A stretch of DNA of 64,000 nucleotides. It comes from Paenibacillus rigui (GTDB lineage: Bacteria; Bacillota; Bacilli; Paenibacillales; NBRC-103111). Under the pieces are notes generated by a model. The model was not told the origin of the DNA. It saw only the letters and a program-made list of their open reading frames with translations, and did not search any database. How positions within the stretch are numbered: position 1 is the first letter of the stretch; every line of letters begins with the position of its first letter. Shown here piece by piece: positions 42,253-51,674 of this stretch. The stretch spans positions 26,680-90,679 of the forward strand of contig NZ_NMQW01000043.1 of NCBI RefSeq assembly GCF_002234615.1. The letters are read 5' to 3'. Made by a program: the position numbers and the translations under genes.

Positions 42253-43986
42253 ATGTGGAAATTACGCGGCTATTTGAAGCCGTACTGGAAGGCATCGTTA
42301 TTGGCCCCGCTTTTTATGCTGCTCGAGGTCTACATGGACCTGCTGCAGCCCAAGCTGATGGCCAGCATTATCAATGAGGGCGTCCTTCGCGGCGACCTCC
42401 CGCATATTCAACAAACCGGCCTGGCCATGATCGGCATCGCCCTGATCGGGCTGCTCGGAGGCATCGGCTGCACGATTTACTCGAGCATCGCCTCCCAATG
42501 CTTCGGCGCGGATCTGCGGAAAGATTTGTTCCAGAAGGTGCAATCGTTTTCTTTCCGCAATCTGGACCGCATCCCGGCCGGTTCGTTAATTACGAGACTG
42601 ACGAACGATATCGTTCAGCTGCAAAATATGGTGCAGATGACGCTGCGCATTCTCATCCGCTCCCCGTTTTTGGCTCTTGGCAGTCTGATTATGGCCGTGA
42701 CGATCAGCCCCCGCCTCGCGCTGGTGCTGGCCATCGTGCTGCCGATTCTTTTTCTCGTGCTGTACGTGCTGATCCGCTTCGCGTTCCCGCTGTTCTCCAT
42801 GGTGCAGAACAAGCTGGATCAAGTGAATACGGTGCTGCAGGAAAATTTGACCGGGATCCGCGTCGTCAAGGCGTTCGTGCGCTCCCGTTTTGAGAACAAG
42901 CGGTTTCAAGCCGCCAATCAGGATTATATGGACATCGCGCTGAGAGCCTCGCGCGTCGTCTCGATTAATATGCCGGTCATGATGCTGATTCTGAATCTGA
43001 GTATCGTTGCGGTGCTCTGGTTCGGCGGCCACCATGTCTGGGAAGGCTCCATGCCCGTCGGGGACCTGGTCGCTTTCATCAACTATGTGACGCAGGTGCT
43101 GATGTCATTTTCGATGGTCGGCATGATTCTGATGAATGTGTCGCGAGCCAAAGTATCCGCAGACCGGGTGAATGAAGTGCTCCGCACCGAGTCGGAAATT
43201 ACGGATCGCCCTCAAGCCTCCGACGCAGCTATTCGGCAGGGGCGCGTCACGTTCGACCGCGTTTCCTTCGCGTATCCGAACCAGCAGGAATTGGCGCTGC
43301 GCGATATCAGCTTCACCGCAGAGCCCGGGAGAACCGTCGCCATTCTGGGCGCCACCGGCTCGGGCAAATCGTCGCTCGTCCATCTGATCCCGCGGCTGTA
43401 CGATACGACCGGGGGCCAGGTGCTCATCGACGGCACCGATGTGCGGGACATTCAGCTGCAGCACCTGAGAACGCACGTCGGAATGGTGCTGCAGGAGTCC
43501 TTCCTGTTCACGGGCACCATCCGTGACAATATCCGCTTCGGCCGTCCGGATGCGACGGACGCGGAGGTCAAGGCCGCAGCCCAAGCGGCGCAGGCGCATG
43601 AGTTCATCGCCCGGATGCCGGGCGGCTACGATACGCTGCTTGGCCAGCGGGGCGTGAACCTGTCCGGCGGGCAAAAGCAGCGCATCTCCATCGCCAGGGC
43701 GCTGCTCGTCCGGCCCGCCATCCTGATCCTCGACGACAGCACGAGCGCCGTCGATCTCGGTACCGAATCGCGCATTCAGAGAGCGCTGCGGGAGCTGATG
43801 CGCACCAGCACGTGCTTTCTGATCGCGCAGCGGATATCGTCCGTGCTCGATGCGGACAAAATCCTGGTGCTCGACGAAGGGCGCATCGTCGCCGAGGGCA
43901 CGCACGCCGAGCTGTACCGCAGCTCCGCTGTGTATCAGGACATTTACCGTTCCCAGCTCGGAAAGGAGGAGCTTGCACATGGCTGA
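42253..43986 (+). CDS. yfiB: ABC exporter half-transporter (YfiB-like)
   Basis: A 577-residue protein; ATG at 42253 is preferred to the GTG at 42241, which overlaps the GAGGTGG site. Transmembrane domain about 1-310 with six helices. ATPase domain: Walker A LGATGSGKSSLVHL, Q-loop VLQESFLFTG, signature LSGGQKQRISIARAL, Walker B ILILDDSTSAVD (Asp after the Walker B Asp, so the usual catalytic Glu is replaced), and a final IAQRIS where His is expected. Degenerate catalytic residues are typical of one half of heterodimeric exporters such as B. subtilis YfiBC. Confidence 0.88.
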   Translation: MWKLRGYLKPYWKASLLAPLFMLLEVYMDLLQPKLMASIINEGVLRGDLPHIQQTGLAMIGIALIGLLGGIGCTIYSSIASQCFGADLRKDLFQKVQSFSFRNLDRIPAGSLITRLTNDIVQLQNMVQMTLRILIRSPFLALGSLIMAVTISPRLALVLAIVLPILFLVLYVLIRFAFPLFSMVQNKLDQVNTVLQENLTGIRVVKAFVRSRFENKRFQAANQDYMDIALRASRVVSINMPVMMLILNLSIVAVLWFGGHHVWEGSMPVGDLVAFINYVTQVLMSFSMVGMILMNVSRAKVSADRVNEVLRTESEITDRPQASDAAIRQGRVTFDRVSFAYPNQQELALRDISFTAEPGRTVAILGATGSGKSSLVHLIPRLYDTTGGQVLIDGTDVRDIQLQHLRTHVGMVLQESFLFTGTIRDNIRFGRPDATDAEVKAAAQAAQAHEFIARMPGGYDTLLGQRGVNLSGGQKQRISIARALLVRPAILILDDSTSAVDLGTESRIQRALRELMRTSTCFLIAQRISSVLDADKILVLDEGRIVAEGTHAELYRSSAVYQDIYRSQLGKEELAHG

Positions 43987-45862
43987 ACAACCAACCCGAC
44001 CGGCTGAGGCCGGAGGCGCAAGACCTGCCGGTATGCCGCCCATCGGCGGCATGGGGATGCACATGGGCATGGGCGGAGGCTCCGGCGGACCGGGAGCCCG
44101 AGGCATGGCGCCCAAGGTACGGCCGAAGCATACGTCCCTTACGTTGAAGCGCATCTGGGGCTATCTCGGCCGGCAGCGGGCCAGTCTGGTCTACGTCCTG
44201 ATGCTGACCGCGATCAGCTCCGGCCTGTCCCTGATCGGTCCTTACTTGATCGGCACCGCCATCGATAAATATATTATTCCGAAGGATTATAACGGTCTCG
44301 TATGGCTGTCGCTCAGCCTGATCGCCGTCTACCTGCTCAGTGCGGCTATGACCTGGTACCAATCGTACGTCATGATCGGGGTTTCCCAGCGTACGGTCCG
44401 CGAGCTGCGGCAGGATGTCTTCGCCAGGCTGCAGCTGCTGCCTCTCCCCTATTTCGACGCGAGGACGCACGGCGAGCTGATGAGCCGGACGACCAACGAC
44501 ATCGAGAATGTGTCGAATACGCTGAATCAGAGCGTCACTCAGCTCTTGTCCAGCGTTTTGACCGTAATGGGCGCTTTCGTCCTGATGCTGATGCTGGACG
44601 TATGGATGACGATTGTCAGCCTCGTGACCATCCCTCTTGTCATGCTCGTGACCGGACAGATCGCGAAGCGGACGCGCAAGTATTTCACCGCCCAGCAGCA
44701 GCAGCTCGGCGAGCTGAACGGATTTATTCAGGAAACCGTGTCCGGGCAAAAGGTCGTCAAGGTGTTCCGCAGGGAGGACAAAGCTGCCGAGCAATTCAGC
44801 GTTATTAATCAAAAGCTGAACGCCGTCGGCATTCAAGCACAAATCTTCTCCGGGACCGTCGGGCCGGTGATGAACGTCATCAATAACGTGAACTTTGCGC
44901 TGATTGCGGCCATCGGCGGTTGGCTTGCCTTCAAAGGTATGACGAGCATCGGCATCATCGTCAGCTTCCTGAATTATTCGAAGCAGTTCGGCCGCCCCAT
45001 CAATGAACTGGCGAACCAGTTCAACGTCATCCAATCGGCGGTAGCCGGCGCTGAGCGCGTGTTCGAGATTCTCGATACGGCCTCTGAATACGAGCAGGAC
45101 GCCGGTCTGAAGCCCTTGCACCACGTACAGGGCGAGGTTGTCTTCCGTGACGTTACCTTCAGCTACAAGGAAGGAGTTCCCGTGCTGAAGCACGTGAACC
45201 TGACCGCGAAGCCGGGCGATACGATTGCGCTCGTCGGGCCGACGGGGGCCGGCAAGACGACGATCGTCAACCTGCTCACCCGCTTCTATGAAATCGAGAG
45301 CGGAGAGATTACAATCGATGGCGAGAACGTTCGCCAGCTGGATAAAAACAGCCTGCGCAGCCAGCTCGGCATCGTGCTGCAGGATGCGTATCTGTTCTCG
45401 GACACAATCCGCGAGAACATCCGGTACGGCCGCCTCGATGCCACGGACGCGGAGGTCGAGGCCGCTGCGAAGCTGGCCAATGCGGATGCGTTCATCCGCA
45501 AGCTGCCCGGCGGCTACGGAACGCAGCTGTCCGCTGAAGGCAGCAACCTGAGCCAGGGGCAGCGGCAGCTTCTCACCATCGCCCGGGCGATTCTGGCTGA
45601 CCCGGCGATTCTAATTCTCGACGAAGCGACGAGCAGCGTCGATACGCGCACGGAGATGCACATTCAGGAAGCGATGCATGTGCTGATGAAGGGGCGCACC
45701 AGCTTCGTTATCGCGCACAGGCTCAGCACGATCCGCGAAGCCGATCAAATCCTCGTCATTGACGGCGGGGAAATTATCGAACGCGGTACTCATGAGCAGC
45801 TGCTCGCGCAGCAGGGGTTCTACTACGGCTTGTATACAAGCCAGTTCAAAAGGGTGGGTTAG
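43979..45862 (+). CDS. yfiC: ABC exporter half-transporter (YfiC-like)
   Basis: A 627-residue partner of the preceding protein; its ATG at 43979 overlaps that gene by eight bases and has AAAGGAGGAG upstream. A Gly/Met/Pro-rich N-terminal extension (about 1-45, MPPIGGMGMHMGMGGGSG) precedes the membrane domain. The ATPase is canonical: Walker A VGPTGAGKTTIVNLL, signature LSQGQRQLLTIARAI, Walker B ILILDEATSSVD with the catalytic Glu, and H-loop FVIAHRLSTI. The pair should make one consensus and one degenerate ATP site. The cargo is probably a drug or lipid. Confidence 0.88.
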   Translation: MAEQPTRPAEAGGARPAGMPPIGGMGMHMGMGGGSGGPGARGMAPKVRPKHTSLTLKRIWGYLGRQRASLVYVLMLTAISSGLSLIGPYLIGTAIDKYIIPKDYNGLVWLSLSLIAVYLLSAAMTWYQSYVMIGVSQRTVRELRQDVFARLQLLPLPYFDARTHGELMSRTTNDIENVSNTLNQSVTQLLSSVLTVMGAFVLMLMLDVWMTIVSLVTIPLVMLVTGQIAKRTRKYFTAQQQQLGELNGFIQETVSGQKVVKVFRREDKAAEQFSVINQKLNAVGIQAQIFSGTVGPVMNVINNVNFALIAAIGGWLAFKGMTSIGIIVSFLNYSKQFGRPINELANQFNVIQSAVAGAERVFEILDTASEYEQDAGLKPLHHVQGEVVFRDVTFSYKEGVPVLKHVNLTAKPGDTIALVGPTGAGKTTIVNLLTRFYEIESGEITIDGENVRQLDKNSLRSQLGIVLQDAYLFSDTIRENIRYGRLDATDAEVEAAAKLANADAFIRKLPGGYGTQLSAEGSNLSQGQRQLLTIARAILADPAILILDEATSSVDTRTEMHIQEAMHVLMKGRTSFVIAHRLSTIREADQILVIDGGEIIERGTHEQLLAQQGFYYGLYTSQFKRVG

Positions 45863-46020
45863 CGCTGCGAAAGTCCGATGGCTATGCCCATCGTTATCGT
45901 GCTATTCGCGAAGAACGGCTCCCCTCTAGCCTGTGTGCCCCTTTTTCCAGCATTGAGTTCTATGTACATGAAGTGATACTATATACCCATAGACGTATCT
46001 ATGAAAGGGGTCGGATCGGT

Positions 46021-46281
46021 ATGGAGTACGATGATAATGTGAAAAAGCGGCTGCGCCGCATTGAAGGACAAATTCGCGGTGTCTTGAATATGATGGAGGA
46101 ACAGCAGCACTGCAAGGACGTCGTGAGTCAGCTGTCCGCCGTGCGAAGCGCCGCAGATAAGGCGATTGCTTATCTGGTAGCCGTAAACCTGGAGAAATGT
46201 ATCATCGAGGAACGGGAAGCCGGGCGGGATTCCAGCAAAGTGGTTCAAGAAGCGATTGACCTGCTGGTTCGGAGCAAATAA
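46021..46281 (+). CDS. CsoR/CstR-family transcriptional repressor, CstR-like
   Basis: An 86-residue four-helix repressor (DUF156). AAGGGG precedes the ATG. Cys31 (QQHCKDVV) and Cys60 (NLEKC) coincide with the two thiols of Staphylococcus CstR, which react with persulfides. The position four before Cys60, which is the copper-ligand His in CsoR, is Asn here. So this is probably a persulfide or redox sensor rather than a Cu(I) sensor. No rhodanese, sulfurtransferase or copper gene lies beside it. AT-rich TATACCC/ACGTATC sequence just upstream may be its operator. Confidence 0.85.
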   Translation: MEYDDNVKKRLRRIEGQIRGVLNMMEEQQHCKDVVSQLSAVRSAADKAIAYLVAVNLEKCIIEEREAGRDSSKVVQEAIDLLVRSK

Positions 46282-46658
46282 CAGGCTCCCCCGTCATCCT
46301 TTTCAGGTCATCGACGGGGAGCTTATCGTGATCGGCGGCTACGGGGCCGGACCGTGAAATAGCAATGTTTCCATTGCAGGTTCTCGTTTAAACCGGGGTC
46401 TCAAGTGATTTCTTCCAGTTTGTTATCAAAAATAAGAAAAGTCCTTCGTGCCTGCTTCTGGCCCGGAGGACTTTCCTTTTTAATGCTGCTCCCCGCAAGA
46501 AGCTTTGTTGGCGAGCCATCCCTCGCCTAGCGCTGCCCGCTCACCCTGGCTAACAGCTATGCAGCCTGAGTCCATCTCAGCAGGTGGCTCCGGGCTCCCG
46601 AACCGTACCGGGAGCTGCCTTCTGCGCTCACGCTCCGGCCTTACCGCCAGCCTGCCGC
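46282..46658. other. Intergenic stretch between convergent genes with two hairpins
   Basis: GCTCCCCCGTC / GACGGGGAGC (46285-46322) follows the repressor gene, but its T-run is weak. AAAGTCCTTCG / CGGAGGACTTT (46437-46482) has T-rich sequence on both strands and is the likelier bidirectional terminator. No gene was seen. Confidence 0.6.
46437..46482. terminator. Bidirectional rho-independent terminator
   Basis: AAAAGTCCTTCG pairs with CGGAGGACTTT around a loop of about 16 nt. The plus strand continues CCTTTTTAA, the minus strand TCTTATTTTT. Confidence 0.7.
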
Positions 46659-47432
46659 CTATCCCTGCAAGCCGAAGCCTCTGCTTTGCAGATTGCGCAA
46701 GCTGATAGCCAAGCTCTCGAACGGATCACGCTCATACGTCTGATCCTGCTCTACCGCTGCCCACTCGACACCGATGTCTTCGCACGCCTCAAGAATACGG
46801 GTGAAATTCATATTGCCCTCCCCAACCTCGGCGAACCGGGGCTCACGCGGTCCGGTAACAATCATGTCCTTCAAGTGGACGACTTTCATCCGTCCTTCCA
46901 CTTTGCGGATCCATTCGGCCGGATCGGCGCCGCCTGCCTGCACCCAGTACACGTCCAGCTCGAAATCGACGGTGGACGGGTCCGTTTCCTCGAGTAAAAT
47001 ATCCATTCCCGTCTTCCCGTCAAATTTAACGAATTCAAAATCATGATTATGATAAATAAACGTCAAGCCCGCTTCCTTCAGCTTTCGTCCGATATCCGTT
47101 GCCAGCTTCGCAAAGGAGCTGTACCCTTCGCGGCTTGCACGGTACTCCTGCGGCAGTCCTCCGAGCCCGACATACTTGCAGCCCCAGAGCTGATGCTTCG
47201 CAATCACCTCATCCAGCTTGTCCGTCAGATCGGAGAATGGAATATGCGTCGCACAGATCGTTAGCTGCTCCTGATCCGCCAAATCCTTCAGCGCCTGGTT
47301 ATCGATAGGACCGACACCAGATACTTGAACGGCGTTGTAGCCGATTTGTTTCACCTTTTTTAGAGTCGCTGCAATGTCTTCCGGTGTTTTCAAATGCTCT
47401 CTTAACGTGTACAGCTGTGCTGCGATTTGCAT
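46659..47432 (-). CDS. Sugar phosphate isomerase/epimerase-like TIM-barrel protein
   Basis: A 257-residue protein; ATG at 47432 has GGAG eight bases upstream. Blocks include IAAQLYTLREHLKTPEDIAA, VKQIGYNAVQVSGVG, LTFIYHNHDFEFVKF (metal-site His/Asp region), DFELDVYWVQAGGADP and KVVHLKDM. This is the inositol-dehydratase/xylose-isomerase-like fold. It lies 102 bp after the GH36-type glycosidase gene in the same direction and could act on its product. Confidence 0.88.
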   Translation of the reverse strand: MQIAAQLYTLREHLKTPEDIAATLKKVKQIGYNAVQVSGVGPIDNQALKDLADQEQLTICATHIPFSDLTDKLDEVIAKHQLWGCKYVGLGGLPQEYRASREGYSSFAKLATDIGRKLKEAGLTFIYHNHDFEFVKFDGKTGMDILLEETDPSTVDFELDVYWVQAGGADPAEWIRKVEGRMKVVHLKDMIVTGPREPRFAEVGEGNMNFTRILEACEDIGVEWAAVEQDQTYERDPFESLAISLRNLQSRGFGLQG

Positions 47433-47534
47433 TTTCATCTCTCCATTCGACCATGATTGATAGCGTCTTTGTAAGGGCTTCCACTCTATCATCTTACTTC
47501 TTGGAAGTTTTTTCAACGCTTTTATACAAACGCT

Positions 47535-49322
47535 TCAAGTCAAAGCGAGGAGCACGCGCCCCGAATGCGGCGCCATGTCTGCGACCGTCAGCGTTCCGCT
47601 GTAAAAGCCCAGACTCTCGCCGGTCCAAAAATCTTCAAGCCGCACCGGCTTAGGGAGGGCTACCTCGAGCGTGGAGGGCTCGTCGCTCCAGTTGAACAGG
47701 CAGAGCAGCTCGCGGTCCGGCTCCTGCACGCGACCGATGCGGAAGCTGCTGTCGTCGAACCTCGCGGCGATATTGCGCGTGGTCAACGCCTTGCGGAGGA
47801 CGGCCAGTCCCGCGGCCGACAGTTCGCACACATCGTCACCGGACAGCACCATGCCCCCGGAGGCGATGATGTACGCCGCATGGAACCCGAATTCATCGGG
47901 TGTAATGGATGAGGGCCCTCGGCGGACGGTACCATCCGGATCGACGAGCTTTATGTCCCGATTTTCCAGCACGAGGCAATCGGGATCGTTTACCCACAAT
48001 CGCTGATGCTGCCAATTGCGGGAGAAGCCTTCGGCAGCCAGCTTCTTGAAGATGGGCCATTTGCGGCTGATATCGCCGGTCACCCGCATCCCGTGCACCG
48101 TACCGAGGGACGGCCACATCGGAGCATTGCAGCCGAGCAGGAAGCTGTCCGCCCCCGCGCCCTCGAGGACTGCCTCCATCCCCATCCGGTACGCCTCGAC
48201 CTTCGTCGCGGAACGCAAATGACGCCGCCCGCCCGGAAGCGCCCCCCACATATTCGCGTCCAGCTTGAAGTAGTGGCAGCCCCACCCCTCGCGCATCGTC
48301 CGGAATACCATGCGGAGGTACGCCCTCGCCTCCGGGTGAGTGCCGTCGAGCATGTACCACGGCCCGTGCCGCCAGCCGCCGAAGGAGATCCGGTTCGACG
48401 CCAACGGCTGCCCCTCCTCATCCTGAATAAACCAGTCCGGATGGGTTTGGAACAGCTCCGATTCCCGTTGGGCTATGAACGGTGCTACCCAGATAGCCGG
48501 CTCGAAGCCTGCCGCCTTGATTTCCTTGCACAGCCGTTCCATGTCGCTAAAGGAGGCTCCCGGCGTCAGCCAGTCGCCCATATGCGCCTGATACCCGTCA
48601 TCGATCTGGATATAACGCAGCTGCGGCACCTGAGTACCGATCGCCCCGAGGTTATCGAAAATATGCTGCTCCGTCACAGCCGGGCCGAAGCAGTACCACG
48701 AGCACCAGCCGCTTGGGACTCCGCGGGGGGAAGCAAGAAGAGGATGGTTGCTCTGAATGAATTCCGCAAACTGCTGCAGCAGCGCTTCCCTGTCGCTCCC
48801 CTCAAGCACGGCCAGTTCCTCCAGCTCCCAGCTCTCCCCAGGTGCAAGCGTCAGCCCCTCTCCATCGAGCACCAGCTCGAATCGCCTGTCGGCCAGCCGG
48901 ACCTCTCCCGTAAACCTTCGGCAGGAGGTGAAGCCGATCAGCACATGCCGGTCAGACTGCGGTGACAGCAGGGCGAAGTTATATACGGCACAGAAGCCAT
49001 CCGTCTCCGGCAGCTTGTAATGCTTGTGGTCGTCGTAGGCACCGATCAGCAGCGGCTCGGCCATCGTGCCGTTGTATTGGGACAGCATGCTGTAGCCTTC
49101 GCCATAGAACGGGGTGTCCCCGTCGAAAGGCCAGGTGCCCTGCAGCAGCACAATGTCCTGAACGGAAACAGGCAGCGCCCCTTCGTTATGGAGGCGAAAG
49201 GAGGCGGTGTTTCCCCGCCAGCGGGGTATTACACGCAGCCCGGCAAGCTCTGTGCCATCCGTCCCTCGAACAGCCGAAAACGCCGAGCCTATCCAATCAG
49301 TCTTGGTAAATGTCGGTTTCAC
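47535..49322 (-). CDS. GH36-type alpha-galactosidase-like glycosidase
   Basis: A 595-residue cytoplasmic enzyme (no signal peptide). GTG at 49322 is chosen because GGAGGGATAGAATC lies immediately upstream. A beta-sandwich N-terminal domain (1-190) is followed by the TIM barrel (about 200-510): GVPSGWCSWYCFGPAVTEQ, LRYIQIDDGYQAHMGDWL, the nucleophile Asp356 in HYFKLDANMWG, and the likely acid/base Asp418 in RVTGDISRKW. These match clan GH-D (GH36/GH27). The substrate is probably an alpha-galactoside, but the sequence is divergent enough to leave this open. Next in the operon is an isomerase; a divergent AraC regulator lies upstream. Confidence 0.82.
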   Translation of the reverse strand: MKPTFTKTDWIGSAFSAVRGTDGTELAGLRVIPRWRGNTASFRLHNEGALPVSVQDIVLLQGTWPFDGDTPFYGEGYSMLSQYNGTMAEPLLIGAYDDHKHYKLPETDGFCAVYNFALLSPQSDRHVLIGFTSCRRFTGEVRLADRRFELVLDGEGLTLAPGESWELEELAVLEGSDREALLQQFAEFIQSNHPLLASPRGVPSGWCSWYCFGPAVTEQHIFDNLGAIGTQVPQLRYIQIDDGYQAHMGDWLTPGASFSDMERLCKEIKAAGFEPAIWVAPFIAQRESELFQTHPDWFIQDEEGQPLASNRISFGGWRHGPWYMLDGTHPEARAYLRMVFRTMREGWGCHYFKLDANMWGALPGGRRHLRSATKVEAYRMGMEAVLEGAGADSFLLGCNAPMWPSLGTVHGMRVTGDISRKWPIFKKLAAEGFSRNWQHQRLWVNDPDCLVLENRDIKLVDPDGTVRRGPSSITPDEFGFHAAYIIASGGMVLSGDDVCELSAAGLAVLRKALTTRNIAARFDDSSFRIGRVQEPDRELLCLFNWSDEPSTLEVALPKPVRLEDFWTGESLGFYSGTLTVADMAPHSGRVLLALT

Positions 49323-49594
49323 GATTCTATCCCTCCAGATTCCGATTTGTCCGCAAGTCAACTGTATAAACAATCGCCAGCAGCCAATGCAAACGGTTCC
49401 CTCTTCTTCAAATTCATGATTTTATTATATCAACGCTGCCTTCCTCTGGATTTATCTCTTTGTCTACGATTTGCACGATTGGAGGATCATTTTTATCCAG
49501 CTTCCGATTGCCATCGCGACATCCGCATGATAGTCTACATTCAAAAGAACGATGTCCGACAGGACATCCCCTGAACCGGAGGTCATCTTCCCCT

Positions 49595-50479
49595 ATGTCC
49601 TATACGCAGCAAATCTCTTTATCGGAGCTGCGCTCCCGTGTCGTCGGCGCTTCCTTTTATCCGTTCAAGCCGGGACAGAACGTCCCGCCGCGTTTCCCTT
49701 ACGTGTATGCTTTTACCTGGATTACGGCAGGGCGGGGAACCGTCTTGATCGACGGGGAGGCGTATGCCGCGGAGCCTTACGATCTTTTTATCATCGAGCC
49801 GGGGCGTATCCACGCCTTTCATGCCGACCCGCAGGAGCCTATGGTTCATGCGTCGGTCTATGTGGATCTGCTGTCCCCCTCCACACCAAAGCAGAAGGGA
49901 GACAAGCATTTGAACACCCATGATCTGAAGGGCATCGATCCGGCTCTCCGTGCGGTTAAAGTATCGTTTGCCGAAGCCATCACTCTGCCTGTACACAGCC
50001 GGCCTCCCCGCCATGCCGAATGGATGGACTCGCTGCTGTCGGTGATCCGACTGTTCCCCGAGCCGTTTATCGGCACGGATATATTGCTTCGGGCACGGTT
50101 CGAGGCTTTTCTGATCCCCTACATGCAATACACCATGAAGCCTACCCCCAGCTTCTACGATCCGCGTATCGCAAAGCTGATGCAGTGGCTGGAGGCGGGG
50201 GACGGAGCCCCCTTCACGGTCACGGATTGGGCGGGGCGCCTTGGGATCAGCACCGCTTATTTATACGAGCTGTTTCGCAAGCAAACGGGAACCAGCCCTC
50301 ATGCGTATGAGCTGAAGGTGAAGCTGGACCGCGCCAAAACATGGCTAAGGGAAACGGACCTGCCGGTTACCGAAATAGCCCATCAGCTCGGGTTCTCCTC
50401 TATTCATTATTTTACTAGACAGTTTACGAAGCATATGCAGGAAACGGCGACGCATTACCGCAGCCGGTTTCGCCGGTAG
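49595..50479 (+). CDS. AraC-family regulator with N-terminal cupin
   Basis: A 294-residue regulator; ATG at 49595 has GGAGGT eleven bases upstream. The cupin sensor (about 20-170) includes AFTWITAGRGTVLIDGEAY and YDLFIIEPGRIHAFHADP. The AraC domain (about 190-290) has WAGRLGISTAYLYELFRKQT and the signature VTEIAHQLGFSSIHYFTRQF. It is divergent from the GH36 gene, 272 bp away, and is the natural candidate to control it. That intergenic region shows no clear operator. Confidence 0.88.
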   Translation: MSYTQQISLSELRSRVVGASFYPFKPGQNVPPRFPYVYAFTWITAGRGTVLIDGEAYAAEPYDLFIIEPGRIHAFHADPQEPMVHASVYVDLLSPSTPKQKGDKHLNTHDLKGIDPALRAVKVSFAEAITLPVHSRPPRHAEWMDSLLSVIRLFPEPFIGTDILLRARFEAFLIPYMQYTMKPTPSFYDPRIAKLMQWLEAGDGAPFTVTDWAGRLGISTAYLYELFRKQTGTSPHAYELKVKLDRAKTWLRETDLPVTEIAHQLGFSSIHYFTRQFTKHMQETATHYRSRFRR

Positions 50480-50561
50480 AAACCCCGTCTCCATCCGTAT
50501 AACGACCGTATCGTTGTCACATACTATGCGCATCCATTCCAATGATTGGGAGCCCTTCCGT

Positions 50562-51050
50562 ATGTTAACGGTCTACTTTTTAATCTCCTTGTTCGTTTGT
50601 ATCGTTTGTCTCGCATCCCTTGGTTTGCTGAGAAAGCGCATGCAGCCGCTGCTGCTGCTCCATGGTTATTTTGCCGGAACAGCATTGATGCAGCAGTCCT
50701 TTACCGTCATTTCGCTTAATCTCCATTACGTTAGACCGGCCCTAACCTGGCAGTCCTTCTGGTCGGTCAAGCTGCCCGGACTTTTTTGTATGCCTGTCCT
50801 GCTTCTGTGGGCACTGCTTCTGCTGCTGTCCGATAAGTACCATCCCGGAGGTAAAATAGCGCTTGTTGCAGCGGTTTTATTGCTGATGACCTCTGTAGAC
50901 GTGGGAATAAACAAGGCAGGCTTTATTGAAGCCCTGCACTGGAACGTTCTTTACTCCCTCATAAGATATGTCATGATATTGCTTGTCCTTTGGGGCTACT
51001 TGACGTTGCTGCGCAGCCGGATGCGTAAGGAAGGGGTGGCCGGCCTATGA
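50562..51050 (+). CDS. Small multi-pass membrane protein, CBO0543-like partner
   Basis: A 162-residue hydrophobic protein with about five membrane helices (LTVYFLISLFVCIVCLASLG, LPGLFCMPVLLLWALLLLLS, and others). ATG at 50562 has GGGAG eight bases upstream; an earlier ATG at 50514 has none. No catalytic motif is visible. Its stop overlaps the start of the next gene (ATGA), so the two are co-translated. Similar size and topology to the second protein suggest an ancient duplication or a paired complex. Function unknown. Confidence 0.7.
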   Translation: MLTVYFLISLFVCIVCLASLGLLRKRMQPLLLLHGYFAGTALMQQSFTVISLNLHYVRPALTWQSFWSVKLPGLFCMPVLLLWALLLLLSDKYHPGGKIALVAAVLLLMTSVDVGINKAGFIEALHWNVLYSLIRYVMILLVLWGYLTLLRSRMRKEGVAGL

Positions 51051-51586
51051 TCCTGTATCCTCCGGCCGCATTCGATGCGAACGAATGGTTCATTATTGCA
51101 GCCAGCGTATGTATTTGGTGCGTTTGGCTGGCGCTGCCACGGCGTTTTACAGGGTTCACCTTGGTTACGATCTGGTTATTGAACGTGTTTTTAGCGCAAA
51201 CGACCGATTTCATCATCGGGAAGCCTCCCTACGATTTGTACAAAGTGAATGATTATAACGAGTATGAATGGTTTGACCTGCTGCTCTATCTTTTCACTTA
51301 TCCGCCCGCCGGGTTTATGCTGCTTTACGGATACGACCGCTTTCGCTTTCGCGACGGGAAGCTGGTGCTGTACCTGCTGGCATGCGCAATCATCACAACA
51401 TTGCTTGAGAAAATGTCGGTGTATTTCCGTGTGTTTACCTATAACAACTGGAGCTTGGCCTATTCCTTCCCCACCTACGTGCTTGTCTACGCATTGAATA
51501 TCGCCTTGCTCCGGCTCATTTGGCGGTATCATCCCTCTCAAGGGCGCCGGCACCGAATAACAAAAAGAAGGGCTGCCTCTAAGTGA
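51047..51586 (+). CDS. Small multi-pass membrane protein, CBO0543-like
   Basis: A 179-residue protein with about five transmembrane helices and a polar central segment (IIGKPPYDLYKVNDYNEYEW) rich in Tyr/Asp. It resembles the CBO0543 family of Bacillus/Clostridium membrane proteins, which have no assigned function. It is coupled to the preceding gene by an ATGA overlap. Ends in a basic tail (QGRRHRITKRRAASK). Confidence 0.72.
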   Translation: MILYPPAAFDANEWFIIAASVCIWCVWLALPRRFTGFTLVTIWLLNVFLAQTTDFIIGKPPYDLYKVNDYNEYEWFDLLLYLFTYPPAGFMLLYGYDRFRFRDGKLVLYLLACAIITTLLEKMSVYFRVFTYNNWSLAYSFPTYVLVYALNIALLRLIWRYHPSQGRRHRITKRRAASK

Positions 51587-51597
51587 GGCTAGCCCTT
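51568..51597. terminator. Hairpin terminator between convergent genes
   Basis: AAGGGCT-G-CCTC pairs with GAGG-C-TAGCCCTT. The minus strand continues CTTTTTG; the plus-strand T-run is weak. It probably serves the fix operon as well as the membrane-protein pair. Confidence 0.7.
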
Positions 51598-51674
51598 AAT
51601 GTACTTGGTTGAATAACGTCGGAAATGTACTTGTCATGGCGTGGTTTCTGCCCTGAGTCCGCACCGAATCCGCT

